A DNA stretch of 64,000 bases from assembly GCF_900114065.1 (NCBI RefSeq), contig NZ_FORS01000002.1, forward strand, positions 496,001 to 560,000, in the 5' to 3' direction. Under the pieces are notes generated by a model. That model did not search any database. It saw only the letters and a list, made by a program, of their open reading frames with translations, and was not told where the DNA came from. Positions 23,093 to 30,862 of this stretch are shown piece after piece. How positions within the stretch are numbered: the stretch's first letter is position 1; the number at the start of each line of letters is the position of its first letter. The translations under genes and the position numbers were made by a program. Source of the stretch: Stutzerimonas kunmingensis (GTDB lineage: Bacteria > Pseudomonadota > Gammaproteobacteria > Pseudomonadales > Pseudomonadaceae).

Positions 23093-23653
23093 TCAACCCA
23101 ATCCTTGATCGACCCAGCTCTTGATCGAGGCCCAGACCACCGACAGAGGCAGCGACATGCCTTCGGCCAAGTCCATGGCGGCATCGAGGATGGAGGTCTC
23201 GTCTTCGAGATCGACGTTCCTGCTGCTGGTCACGGCCTTCCATTGCCGCCACAGCTCCGTGTCCTGCTTCTCGTCCAGCACGGGATGGCGACCCTTGCGC
23301 TTGGGCAGGCCGAGGATTTCGCGGCGAAGCGCCACTTCCTGGTGGGTCAGGCCGTAGAAGCGGCTGACCATTTCGGTGCTCGCGCCGAGGCGCAGCATGC
23401 GATCGACCGTGGCGATCTCCTTCTCCACATCCTGCGCCTGCCTGAGCAGACGACGGAGCACTTCGCGGTTGACCGTCACCGAGCACCACGAGACGTTGGC
23501 GTTGGCCAGCACGCTGATCAGCGCGGGATGCTTGAGGGCGTCCAGCTCTTCCTCGCCAAACCCCATCAGCTTGCAGCGGCGCAGTTGCCCATTGCGCAGG
23601 TCATAGAGGGCCTGGGCGATGACGGCCTGGTTGAGTGGGTGTGGTGCGGACAT
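23093..23653 (-). CDS. DUF2857 protein, BisC-like ICE activator subunit
   Basis: The 186-residue protein contains SWCSVTVNREVLRRLLRQ, MLRLGASTEMVSRFYGLTHQEVALRREILGLPKRKGR and a C-terminal helix. The HQEVALRREILGL region resembles the FlhC-type DNA-binding part noted for BisC of ICEclc, where BisD and BisC together activate transfer-competence promoters. Here it follows a ParB-like gene, as bisD-bisC do. Function by analogy: DNA-binding partner in a heteromeric transcriptional activator. AGGGAGG precedes the ATG. The role is inferred from family and order. Confidence 0.7.
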   Translation of the reverse strand: MSAPHPLNQAVIAQALYDLRNGQLRRCKLMGFGEEELDALKHPALISVLANANVSWCSVTVNREVLRRLLRQAQDVEKEIATVDRMLRLGASTEMVSRFYGLTHQEVALRREILGLPKRKGRHPVLDEKQDTELWRQWKAVTSSRNVDLEDETSILDAAMDLAEGMSLPLSVVWASIKSWVDQGLG

Positions 23654-23668
23654 GCTGGCCTCCCTCGG

Positions 23669-25324
23669 TCACTTTCCAGGGTCCGCAGCGCCGGCGTTCA
23701 GGTCGAGCAGACGGCGGGCCAGCCGCAGCAGCCGGAACAGCTTGACCAGTGCGGTGTCGCTCAGTCGCCGGGTTGCGTCGCCTTTTCCGTGCAGCAGCGC
23801 CGACAGGTCGATGACGAATTGCCTGTTATCCAAGCCGACGTCGGCGGGCTGCTGACCGGCCAGGCATGCCAGCAGCGCCAGGACGGCACGGCCCAGCGGC
23901 CCCGGGTCTTGGGCGTGGGTACGGCAGGCGAAACCGATGCCGTCTGGACGGTCATCGATGCACTCGTCCAGGCGGGCCTCGCCCGCGATCTCGCGGGCGA
24001 ACTGCGCGACGTGGATGCGCAGGCGCTCGGGCGTGTCCAGGCTCGCGTCGATGTACCAGACATCAGAGATCGGATAGAGCCCGCCGGCCTGCACGGGGAT
24101 GGACTGCAAGACGTTCGCCGAGAAGTCGGGCGGCAGCGCATCGCCCAACTGGTCGGCGACCATGCGCTGGATGGACTGGAGCCGTTCGGTCGTTGGCGCC
24201 GGTGAGACGATGTGCTTCTGAAGCAGGTGGTCGTTCGCTGTCGGACTGGCCGTGCCCGCCTCGTTGGCATCTGCGTCGCTCTCGCGCGTTGAGGTGGGAG
24301 ACGCAGGGCCTGCAGGCTGCGCTGCCGATGCTGGCCCTGTGGTGGGCGGAGAGGCGTTGGCAGGTGGGCGCCCGATAACCCCAGGCTCCGGCAAGGCGGG
24401 CGGTGTCGAGGATGGCGTCGGATCGCTGACCAGGGCGCGCTGGCGGCTCTCGGATTCGGTCATGTCCAGCGCGAGCACGTCGTAATCGACGCCCAGCAGC
24501 TCGGCCATCTGACCGATCAGCTCGTCCTGTACGCGCTGCGCGGAGAACTCGTCGGCCTGTACATCAAACTGCGACAAGACTTCTTGAAAGAACTCGTCGA
24601 AGTCCTGGACCAGCGTGCGGCCCTTGGCGTAGCGTTCCCACGCGAACATGCAGGCCTTGCGCATGACCGACAGGCGTTCGACCTGGTGGCGGCCGAGGCC
24701 GCCATAGAGCACGGCGGGGATCGCCGGCAGGAGGTAGCGCACCGCGTCGTTCATGCGGCTGATGTGCGACTGCTGGACCGGGAAGCCATCGGCGGCCAGG
24801 CGGCGGGCCAGTTCGGACTGGCTCAGGGCGGCGCCGCTTTCCTGCTCGTAGAACTCGCGCGCCTTCTCGACGCCGAGGGCGCGCTCGATGAAGGTGAGGC
24901 CGCCGCGCAGTTCGTTCTCGGCTAGGTGGCCGGTCAGCATGACGACTTCGCCGCGGCTGGGCCACGGCCGGAACAGGCACGATATGCGGAAAAACTGCTC
25001 GTCCTTGGTCTCCGACCACAGTTCGCGCAGGATCGCCAGCCGCGTGTTGCCGCCGTTGCGGATGATGTAGTGGCCCTCGCCAGGCCGTCGGGTGATGGCC
25101 GGTGCCGCATCCAGACCACGCTCGCGGATGGATGCCTTGATTTCCTCATAGGCCGGATTGCGCTTCTTGCGCGGGTCATGGTCGTAGGGGCGTAACTGGT
25201 CCAGGGTCACGACCATGGGTGTGTCGGCGATCGGGTCGCTCAAGGCCGACGCGGCCGGGCCGCTGCGCTCGAACCCGGCCGCGAGCAGCTTGCCTGCCAT
25301 TTGCTGGGAGGTGATCTCAGCCAT
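23669..25324 (-). CDS. ParB-like protein of ICE class, BisD-like activator subunit
   Basis: The 551-residue protein has an N-terminal ParB/sulfiredoxin-like nuclease-fold domain (about 38-125) with LDQLRPYDHDPRKKRNP, KASIRERGLDAAPAITRRPG and IRNGGNTRLAILREL. A helix-turn-helix region follows (SQSELARRLAADGFPVQQSHISRM, about 172-195). A long Pro/Ala/Ser linker (about 300-380) joins a C-terminal domain. It matches the PFGI-1-class ParB family (TIGR03764). In ICEclc the homologous BisD, with BisC, is a transcriptional activator. The start MAEITSQQ overlaps the HicA-like gene end by 8 bases and is coupled to it. Confidence 0.8.
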   Translation of the reverse strand: MAEITSQQMAGKLLAAGFERSGPAASALSDPIADTPMVVTLDQLRPYDHDPRKKRNPAYEEIKASIRERGLDAAPAITRRPGEGHYIIRNGGNTRLAILRELWSETKDEQFFRISCLFRPWPSRGEVVMLTGHLAENELRGGLTFIERALGVEKAREFYEQESGAALSQSELARRLAADGFPVQQSHISRMNDAVRYLLPAIPAVLYGGLGRHQVERLSVMRKACMFAWERYAKGRTLVQDFDEFFQEVLSQFDVQADEFSAQRVQDELIGQMAELLGVDYDVLALDMTESESRQRALVSDPTPSSTPPALPEPGVIGRPPANASPPTTGPASAAQPAGPASPTSTRESDADANEAGTASPTANDHLLQKHIVSPAPTTERLQSIQRMVADQLGDALPPDFSANVLQSIPVQAGGLYPISDVWYIDASLDTPERLRIHVAQFAREIAGEARLDECIDDRPDGIGFACRTHAQDPGPLGRAVLALLACLAGQQPADVGLDNRQFVIDLSALLHGKGDATRRLSDTALVKLFRLLRLARRLLDLNAGAADPGK

Positions 25325-25565
25325 GGCTGCCTCCCTGCGCTTGGGATCGGGCCTCGCGCTCGGCGCGGCGGATCTGCGCACGGGCGTTGAGGGCAGCCCG
25401 GTGGTCGCTGGCCGTCGAACTGGTGTAGATCGCGGCACAGCCTGCCTTGGTGAATTTGAGGTGGCCGCCCGGCGTGCGCTTGACGTGCCAGCCTTCACCG
25501 ACAGCGAACTCGATCAGGGCGCGCAGCCGTTTGTGCCCTCGGGCCAGTTCATGTGCGTTCGCCAT
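25317..25565 (-). CDS. Shi-like small protein with HicA-type fold
   Basis: The 82-residue protein overlaps the 3' end of parA and the 5' end of the ParB-like gene, exactly where shi lies in ICEclc. It contains LIEFAVGEGWHVKRTPGGHLKFT, fitting the HicA-type pattern of a G-W-x-V-x-R strand followed by G-G-H-x-x-F with a candidate catalytic histidine. HicA proteins are small RNA-cleaving toxins normally paired with HicB, and no HicB is visible here. ICEclc shi with parA is reported to impair growth of transfer-competent cells. GGGAGG lies upstream of MANAHEL; a longer start is possible but has no better ribosome site. Confidence 0.7.
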   Translation of the reverse strand: MANAHELARGHKRLRALIEFAVGEGWHVKRTPGGHLKFTKAGCAAIYTSSTASDHRAALNARAQIRRAEREARSQAQGGSHG

Positions 25566-26424
25566 GGGGCCTCCCGGTATCAAGAGGGACTGGCGAACGG
25601 CCGGACACCGCGGCAAATCGGTGTTGCCACTGCGGGAACAGCTCGCCGGCGAGGCCGCGCATGGTGTCGAGCGCGGCGGGGGCGACTCTGCCCGGTGGTT
25701 GGCGGTATTCGACCCGATGCACTGGTAGGCCGCGCGTCGCGGCGCGCGGATAGGCTTCGATGGCCGGCACGTCGGTGGTCAGCACGCGGATGCCGGCGTG
25801 GTCCTGGAACAGGTCGCGCAAGGCCTGTTGGATCAGCCGGGCGTTCGCCGACAAGGGGTGGACGCGGTTGATGAGCAGGTGCAGCGGTGGCGGCTCGATG
25901 CCGAGGTGCCGGTACGGTGCGATGTCCTCCAGCAACTGCATGGTGCCGCGCCGCAGCTCGCGGGCGGCGAGGATTTCCGGGGTCACGGGTGACAGCGCGA
26001 GATCGGAAGCGAGCACCGCCATCTCCAGCAGCACCGAGCGCGCGCCCTGGGTGTCGATCAGCACCAGGTCATAGAAGGGGGCCAGGACCGGCAGCAGGTG
26101 CCGTAGCCGCAGGCGTCCATCCGGCGCGTGCAGCAGCAAGGTGTTCAACTCGCCCCGGTGGTCGTTGGACAGCACCAGGTCCAGGCCCGAAATGATTGTG
26201 CGGGACACGAGCTGGCCGAGGTCACGCTCGTTGAAGGCCAGCAGTTCATAGATGCCGCCAGGCGCGCGGTGTCCTAGTTCGTAGTAGGACGACAAGGTGG
26301 GCTGCACGTCGAGATCGAGCAGCAGCACGCGCAGCCCCGCGTCGGCGACGAGCCCGCCCAGGTTCGCGGCCGTGGTGGTCTTGCCGACGCCACCTTTCGT
26401 TGAAATGATGGATACAACCTGCAT
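25549..26424 (-). CDS. parA: ParA-family ATPase of the ICE
   Basis: The 291-residue protein has a deviant Walker A KGGVGKTT (10-17), DLDVQP (37-42, A' motif) and LVLIDTQG (Walker B region), with a C-terminal extension rich in Arg/Pro. It is a MinD/ParA-type ATPase that with ParB-like partners can position or segregate DNA. In ICEclc-type elements it sits at the right end next to alpA and contributes to element maintenance and the transfer-competence state. The start follows AGAACGCC. The gene overlaps the HicA-like frame by 17 bases at its 3' end. Confidence 0.85.
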   Translation of the reverse strand: MQVVSIISTKGGVGKTTTAANLGGLVADAGLRVLLLDLDVQPTLSSYYELGHRAPGGIYELLAFNERDLGQLVSRTIISGLDLVLSNDHRGELNTLLLHAPDGRLRLRHLLPVLAPFYDLVLIDTQGARSVLLEMAVLASDLALSPVTPEILAARELRRGTMQLLEDIAPYRHLGIEPPPLHLLINRVHPLSANARLIQQALRDLFQDHAGIRVLTTDVPAIEAYPRAATRGLPVHRVEYRQPPGRVAPAALDTMRGLAGELFPQWQHRFAAVSGRSPVPLDTGRPHGERT

Positions 26425-26466
26425 GGCGTTCTCCGTGTGAGGATGGAAGGTCCGCGGGAGAACGGG

Positions 26467-26679
26467 TCAGGCCCGGTTGTTGACGCGCTCGGCGATCCAC
26501 TGATCGATTTCGATGGAATCCCAGCCGACGGCGCGCACACCCAGGCGCAGCGCCTGCGGGAACTGGCGCTTCTTCATCAGGTTGTAGATGTGGGCGCGCT
26601 TGAAGCCGGACTTGGCTTCGACTTCATCAAGGCGCAGGATACGGCGCTCGTTCGGCGGCAGTACAGGTGTTTGCGACAT
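26467..26679 (-). CDS. alpA: AlpA-family transcriptional regulator
   Basis: The 70-residue protein is an AlpA/MerR-like winged helix: RRILRLDEVEAKSGFKRAHIYNLMKKRQFPQALRLG, then WDSIEIDQWIAER. The family contains excisionase-like and transcriptional activators of integrated elements. AGGAG sits 8 nt upstream of MSQTPV; a three-residue longer start lacks better support. It is the first gene of the parA operon. In ICEclc the alpA promoter is one of the promoters that start the right-end operon. The TTGCAAATGCAA palindrome upstream (about 26753-26764) is a possible operator. Confidence 0.8.
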   Translation of the reverse strand: MSQTPVLPPNERRILRLDEVEAKSGFKRAHIYNLMKKRQFPQALRLGVRAVGWDSIEIDQWIAERVNNRA

Positions 26680-26797
26680 GGCGGTCACTCCTGAACGCTC
26701 AGTGGCGTTTGTTGGCGTGACCTCTATTCAATAGACACGGCTGCGGAAAGACATTGCAAATGCAATCTCCGCGACTGCACATACAAGCTGGCAATCC

Positions 26798-27553
26798 TCA
26801 GAGCGTGGCGCTATGCAGCCGGCGTCTGGCCGTGGCGAACTTTCCGTTCAACGTCCGCTCGGCGATCCCCATGACGCCGTGGTGATGGGCGACCAGTGCG
26901 CTGACCACGGCCTCCTGCGTCTTGAAGCTGGAGTACGGCATGCCCGAGGGCGACTGGCCGAGCATCAGCTCCAGCATGCCCCCGATGATGTTCAGGTAGG
27001 TGGCCTCGGCCCGATCGCTGATCGGGCACTGCGCGCAGGCGGGAATCACCGTGGACTGCTTGAGCAGCGCGTCGTGCTTGTCCTGCAGCTCGCGAAGTTG
27101 GCGCTTGGACTGTTCCAAGGCGGATTTCAGGGCGAGCTGCTCAACCAGCATGGCTTGCCCAGTCTCTAGCGAGATGAAGGGATGGGTGATGCGCTCGCTG
27201 CGGGAGAAGAGAAAGCCTGGTCGCTGTTCGGGGTATTGCTGGCGCATCCAGCGCTTTAGATCGACATGGCGGACGGTGAGATCGAGAGAGTCGATCAGTT
27301 CGGTGTCGTGCGTCGTGATGCCGTCCTGCCCGAAGGGCAGCTCCCCATTGAGGATGCCGTCATAGATGCGTTCGGTGTACAGCCGCAGTTCGCCCCAGCG
27401 TGGGCAGTCCAGCGAAAGTGGCAGGTTCCGGGGCGACGAAATCGAGGCCAGAATCACCTGCTCGTACCGCAGCAGCCCGGCCCAGCGGATGGACGCTTCG
27501 ATCGGGCGATAGAACACCTTTGATGTGGGTGCATCATTCTTGTTCTCTTGCAT
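26798..27553 (-). CDS. Right-end ICE protein of unknown function, 251 residues
   Basis: The protein has an N-terminal domain with VFYRPIEASIRWAGLLRYEQ, and a coiled-coil stretch about residues 140-170 (SALEQSKRQLRELQDKHDAL). A Cys pair CAQCPISDRAEATYLNIIGGMLELMLG is followed by a C-terminal half with VVSALVAHHHGVMGIAERTLNGKFATARR, which resembles a helical DNA-binding tail. It is well placed as the last ICE gene before attR. I do not recognise a named family. GAAGGAGA lies upstream of the ATG; its promoter must lie in 27560-27950. Confidence 0.7.
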   Translation of the reverse strand: MQENKNDAPTSKVFYRPIEASIRWAGLLRYEQVILASISSPRNLPLSLDCPRWGELRLYTERIYDGILNGELPFGQDGITTHDTELIDSLDLTVRHVDLKRWMRQQYPEQRPGFLFSRSERITHPFISLETGQAMLVEQLALKSALEQSKRQLRELQDKHDALLKQSTVIPACAQCPISDRAEATYLNIIGGMLELMLGQSPSGMPYSSFKTQEAVVSALVAHHHGVMGIAERTLNGKFATARRRLHSATL

Positions 27554-27582
27554 GCTCCGTCTCCTTCCAGGAGAAGAACTAC

Positions 27583-27723
27583 ATGGCCGACTCCTTTGCC
27601 GCCGACCTCATGGCCGGTGTGTTGTCTGTGCAGGAAGCGAGCCCCGAGGGCGGCTTCGTCATTGGGCTTGAGTACCTCTTACCAGTCGGCGCTACTGGTA
27701 GCCGTCGTGTGCTCGATGTGTAA
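27583..27723 (+). CDS. Possible 46-residue protein at the ICE right end
   Basis: The plus-strand frame (MADSFAADLMAGVLSVQE and on) has AGGAGA 7 nt upstream, but that ribosome site is half of a near-palindrome shared with the divergent 26798-27553 gene. The composition is ordinary and there is no signal peptide or motif. It could equally be chance. It is listed because it is the only reasonable frame in this stretch. Confidence 0.25.
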   Translation: MADSFAADLMAGVLSVQEASPEGGFVIGLEYLLPVGATGSRRVLDV

Positions 27724-28230
27724 AAATTCATCGACTAGAAGGTCGAGCATCAGGACGCAGGCTCGACAGTGACGCTCACGCTATCAGGGTCGTAAGAAGT
27801 TGCGGCCCCTGCAAAACCGTCTGGGTATGGCCTGATATGCCAACGGTCTCAAGGGGTGCGAAGGGGATGGCAATCGTCATCCAACGTCAAGCCGGACGCA
27901 GCGAATGCGCTCCCGTCATGCTCATCCCGGCATCCTGATATATCCATAAAGAATCGCGCGCCGACGCACCATGGCTAGGGTGTGCGTTCTTCCGGCGTGG
28001 CTTGCGCAGATGGCGCCGCGATGCGCGGTGCGCGCCTTTCCACGTTGGCATCCGAACTGCCCCGACATCGGAAGCCTGCTGCCTAGTCGGCATCGCGGTA
28101 AAGATGCAGAAGCAGAGAACGGGATATGGGGTGCTAGTTCGAGTCCACGCGGATGGCGATGTGCGGGGTGCGGGTCTGGTGCGTGGAGTGTGCGTCTTTG
28201 GACGTCGATGGATTTCTTTGGACGAACTTG
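27724..28230. other. ICE right-end non-coding region
   Basis: No convincing gene on either strand. It probably holds integrase/excisionase contact sites and the promoter of the 26798-27553 gene; I see no strong repeat array. Confidence 0.5.
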
Positions 28231-28259
28231 TTGCCGGGGACGAAAAACAAGGCTACAAT
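28231..28259 (+). promoter_or_regulatory. Outward promoter at the ICE right end
   Basis: TTGCCG (28231-28236), 17-bp spacer, TACAAT (28254-28259) points out of the element toward attR and tRNA-Cys, with expected initiation near 28266. A hairpin TCTTCGC..GCGAAGA (28263-28288) lies in the leader. ICEclc has a right-end promoter that drives the integrase gene only after circularisation; this matches in position and direction. Confidence 0.65.
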
Positions 28260-28327
28260 TAAGGTCTTCGCTGGCCACCTCGGCGAAGAAAGTGTTCGGG
28301 AAACAACGACTTACGCGCCTAGTAAAT

Positions 28328-28345
28328 GTCTCGTTTCCCGCTCCA
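28328..28345 (+). other. attR: 3' end of tRNA-Gly(GCC) left by ICE integration
   Basis: GTCTCGTTTCCCGCTCCA is identical to the last 18 bases of the Pseudomonas tRNA-Gly(GCC) as I remember it, including CCA. No tRNA body precedes it (the upstream sequence is ICE), so it is the attachment-site copy at one ICE end. ICEclc-class elements integrate in tRNA-Gly with an 18-bp repeat. The tRNA-Gly 5' part should be at the other ICE end, outside the window. Confidence 0.8.
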
Positions 28346-28390
28346 GTTTGTAGATCGCGCCGCAGTAATCATGCGGCGCCTTCGTTTTGA

Positions 28391-28464
28391 GGCCGGTTGG
28401 CAGAGTGGTTATGCAGCGGATTGCAAATCCGTGTACGCCGGTTCGATTCCGACATCGGCCTCCA
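28391..28464 (+). tRNA. tRNA-Cys (anticodon GCA)
   Basis: A full cloverleaf: acceptor GGCCGGT with ATCGGCC, anticodon loop TTGCAAA (GCA), T-arm GGTTCGATTCC, encoded CCA. It lies 45 bp after attR, so it was the second gene of a tRNA-Gly-Cys unit before ICE insertion. Confidence 0.95.
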
Positions 28465-28472
28465 TATTGAAA

Positions 28473-28509
28473 AGCCCCAAGCAACTAGTTGTTTGGGGCT
28501 TTTTCTTTT
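28473..28509 (+). terminator. Intrinsic terminator of the tRNA operon
   Basis: AGCCCCAAGCAACTAGTTG with TTTGGGGCT, followed by TTTTTCTTTT. Confidence 0.9.
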
Positions 28510-28616
28510 ACGCGGCTAAAAGCCAGGCATCTTGATACGCCAATTAGTTTGGCAACGAGCGACTCCGTAAAGGCTATCTATACTTCGAGAGCGCCTTTCG
28601 CGCGAGGAGAACAGCC

Positions 28617-28862
28617 ATGCGACGCCTCACAGCTTTTACCCTTGCCGTCCTGTTCAGCACGCCGCTGCTGGCGATGCACTGTCCCATGGACATGGCCAAG
28701 ATTGATGAGCAGCTCGAAACCAATCCGCCCAAGGAGGCCGCTACGCTGCAGCAAGTTCGTGAGTTGCGTGCTGAGGGCGAGCAGCTGCATCAGGCTGGCA
28801 AACATGCCGATTCGGTAAGGGTGCTGGGCAAAGCGCTGTATCTGTTGGGGCTGAAGCCCTGA
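28617..28862 (+). CDS. Small exported protein of unknown function
   Basis: The 81-residue protein starts MRRLTAFTLAVLFSTPLLAMHCPMDMAKIDEQL. A signal peptide (about 1-19) is followed by a mature helical domain with KEAATLQQVRELRAEGEQLHQAGKHADSVRVLGKALYLLGL. The mature part reads like a single TPR-type helical hairpin. GAGGAGAAC lies upstream of the ATG. It is convergent with the next gene, whose stop lies immediately after. The family is common in Pseudomonas as a hypothetical periplasmic protein. Confidence 0.75.
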   Translation: MRRLTAFTLAVLFSTPLLAMHCPMDMAKIDEQLETNPPKEAATLQQVRELRAEGEQLHQAGKHADSVRVLGKALYLLGLKP

Positions 28863-29057
28863 TCAGCGCGCCCGGCGCAAGCCGACCAGCAGCCAGAACA
28901 GCAGTCCCAGTATCGGGAAGACGGCAATACCGATTGCCCAAAGCGCCTTTGCGCCTACGGTTCGCTCACTTTTGAAGACGCTGATGATCGCAAGCAGATT
29001 CGCGGCTATCAGCGCTACCGCGGCCGCTATGGCCAGGTACGTCATCGAATCGGACAC
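28863..29057 (-). CDS. Small PLDc_N-type membrane protein
   Basis: The 64-residue protein has two transmembrane segments (about 6-26 and 35-57) with a central EXTVGAKALWAIGIAVFPILGLLFW pattern that I recognise from PLDc_N-type (phospholipase D N-terminal-like) membrane proteins. It ends in RRAR. The GTG start is preferred because AGGAGG lies 8 nt upstream; a longer in-frame ATG lacks this. Function in this family is unknown. Confidence 0.7.
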   Translation of the reverse strand: MSDSMTYLAIAAAVALIAANLLAIISVFKSERTVGAKALWAIGIAVFPILGLLFWLLVGLRRAR

Positions 29058-29155
29058 TTCTCGCTCCTCCTGACAGTTCAACTATGAGGCCGTGAACTGC
29101 ACAGGACGGTTCCGTTCGACAGTCGTGCCGCATTGCAGCATTGCGACGAGATCAC

Positions 29156-29386
29156 TCAGCCCAGCAGCTGCTCAAGCTCATCGCTGCTTGGCACCTTGCC
29201 CTCCACGACAATATCCTCATCAACTGCGAGCGCAGGGGTGCGCATGACGCCCGCGTCGATGATGGCGTTTACGTCGGTGACTTTCTCGACCTCGAACTCC
29301 AGCCCGAGTCGCCGCGCGGCAGCTTCGGCGTTGGCGGAAAGCTGTTGGCACTTGGCGCAGCCAGACCCATAAACAGTCAGTTTCAT
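29156..29386 (-). CDS. Thioredoxin-like protein of the arsenic island (CxxC)
   Basis: The 76-residue protein MKLTVYGSGCAKCQQLSA has the redox CAKC at residues 10-13 and the glutaredoxin/thioredoxin-like cis-proline loop (GVMRTPALAVDEDIVVEGKVP). It is much shorter than thioredoxin, the small redox-active disulfide (TIGR00412) type. It is commonly found next to DUF318-type permeases. The start follows GAGGACGAC. It is 8 nt after the ArsP-like permease stop and so in one operon with it. It could reduce a cysteine of the permease or keep arsenicals reduced, which is inference. Confidence 0.8.
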   Translation of the reverse strand: MKLTVYGSGCAKCQQLSANAEAAARRLGLEFEVEKVTDVNAIIDAGVMRTPALAVDEDIVVEGKVPSSDELEQLLG

Positions 29387-29394
29387 TGTCGTCC

Positions 29395-30798
29395 TCACAT
29401 CAGCTGGCCATAGAGATAGCCGCTGAGCGTGGCCATGACCACTACCAGCGAGCAGTACACGATCGTTTTCTGCGTGCCGAGCACGGTACGAATCACCAGC
29501 ATGTTCGGTAGCGACAACGCAGGCCCCGCCAGAAGGATTGCCAGTGCCGGGCCCTTGCCCATTCCTGCGCCCAACAGACCTTCCACGATGGGTACTTCGG
29601 TCAGAGTAGAAAAATACATGAAGGCGCCGAGGACCGAGGCGAGGAGGGTGGACGTAAAGCTGTTGTCGCCCACAGCCCAGACGACCCACTCGCTGGGAAT
29701 CAGCCCTTCGTGGCCGGGGCGGCCGAGCAGCATGCCGGCGATCAGCACCCCGCCAAGCAGTAACGGCATGATCTGTTTGGTGAAGTCCCAGCTCTGACCG
29801 ACCCATTCCTGGCTTGCTGCGTTCTGGCGACTGGCCTGTAGCATCAACCCCGCGATGCCTATGACCATGGCAAGCTCCGGCCACTGAGGCGCAAGCAGAG
29901 CGCTCGCAGCGACCAGCGCGCCAATCATGAGCAACGGTCGTACCGACCAGTTCCAGCGACGCACCAGCAATGACGCCAGCAAGATGGCGAGGGTTGCGGT
30001 GATTGGCCACTTCCAGGCATGCACGGCCATCCAGGCCGAGTTCTCCGCGCTGGCCCAGTTGGCGAATACCAGAATGCCGATCATCAAGCTGAACAAGGCG
30101 ACGATGTCGCCGAGCGGGTGCCCGTCGTCGTCACCGGCGAAACCGCGGGCACTTTTGGCCGCACGTGCAGCCTCCTCGCGGCGGTAGAGCAGGTGCATGA
30201 TGGCGCCGATTACCAAGGCGAACACGATGGCGCCAACGGCTCGAGCGATCCCGAGCTCGGCGCCAAGCACCTTGGCGGTGACCACGACGGCCATGACGTT
30301 GATCGCCGGCCCCGAATAGAGAAAGGCGATTGCTGCACCCAGGCCGGCACCGCGCCTGTAGATGCCGCCAAACAGCGGCAGTACGGTGCAGGAGCACACC
30401 GCCAGCAGCGTGCCGGCGATGGATGCCACACCGAACGCCACGGGCTTCGGCGAAGCCGGGCCCAGGTGCTTCATCACGGCACCCTGGCTGATGTAGACGG
30501 CCATTGCGCCCGCAATGACGAAGGCTGGCAGCAGGCAGAGAATCACATGTTCACGGGCGTACCACTGCGTCAGGCGCAGGCCTTCCAGTACCGCGTTTTC
30601 GAAACGGGGCTGGCCCATCGGCAGGAAGAAGATCAGCAGGAATGCCGCGCACATTCCGAGCAGCACTTTGGCTTCGGTGGGATGGCCCCGCCAGAAGTTA
30701 GCCAAGTGCGCTCTCAGCGAAAGTGGTGTGTCACTGGTCGAGGCAGGCTGCTCTTGTGCGGGGCTGTCCATGTCTGTGGTCCTCTCAGGCGTCTGCAT
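29395..30798 (-). CDS. arsP: ArsP-type organoarsenical permease (DUF318)
   Basis: The 467-residue integral membrane protein has about 10-12 hydrophobic segments in two halves around a central hydrophilic loop (about 205-230). The hallmark CSCTVLPLFGGIYRRGAGLG (about 155-174) of DUF318/ArsP permeases is present, with a second GAFMYFSTLTEVPIVEGLLGAGMGKGPALA block near 400. Members with these cysteines export trivalent methyl- and phenyl-arsenicals. Which substrate this one uses is not settled by sequence. It is followed by the thioredoxin-like gene. The first 22 residues are hydrophilic; alternative starts exist. Confidence 0.8.
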   Translation of the reverse strand: MQTPERTTDMDSPAQEQPASTSDTPLSLRAHLANFWRGHPTEAKVLLGMCAAFLLIFFLPMGQPRFENAVLEGLRLTQWYAREHVILCLLPAFVIAGAMAVYISQGAVMKHLGPASPKPVAFGVASIAGTLLAVCSCTVLPLFGGIYRRGAGLGAAIAFLYSGPAINVMAVVVTAKVLGAELGIARAVGAIVFALVIGAIMHLLYRREEAARAAKSARGFAGDDDGHPLGDIVALFSLMIGILVFANWASAENSAWMAVHAWKWPITATLAILLASLLVRRWNWSVRPLLMIGALVAASALLAPQWPELAMVIGIAGLMLQASRQNAASQEWVGQSWDFTKQIMPLLLGGVLIAGMLLGRPGHEGLIPSEWVVWAVGDNSFTSTLLASVLGAFMYFSTLTEVPIVEGLLGAGMGKGPALAILLAGPALSLPNMLVIRTVLGTQKTIVYCSLVVVMATLSGYLYGQLM

Positions 30799-30862
30799 CG
30801 ATGGTAGTCAGCCTGCGCGCCGCCCTGCTGATCAGGGTCAAGCGAAGGTGAGTGGTTCCAGC

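Noticed and set aside
29387-30010. N-terminal extension of the thioredoxin-like frame upstream of 29386
   Set aside because: The extension runs antiparallel in frame through the permease gene and has no thioredoxin features; MKLTVYG with GAGGAC is the true start.
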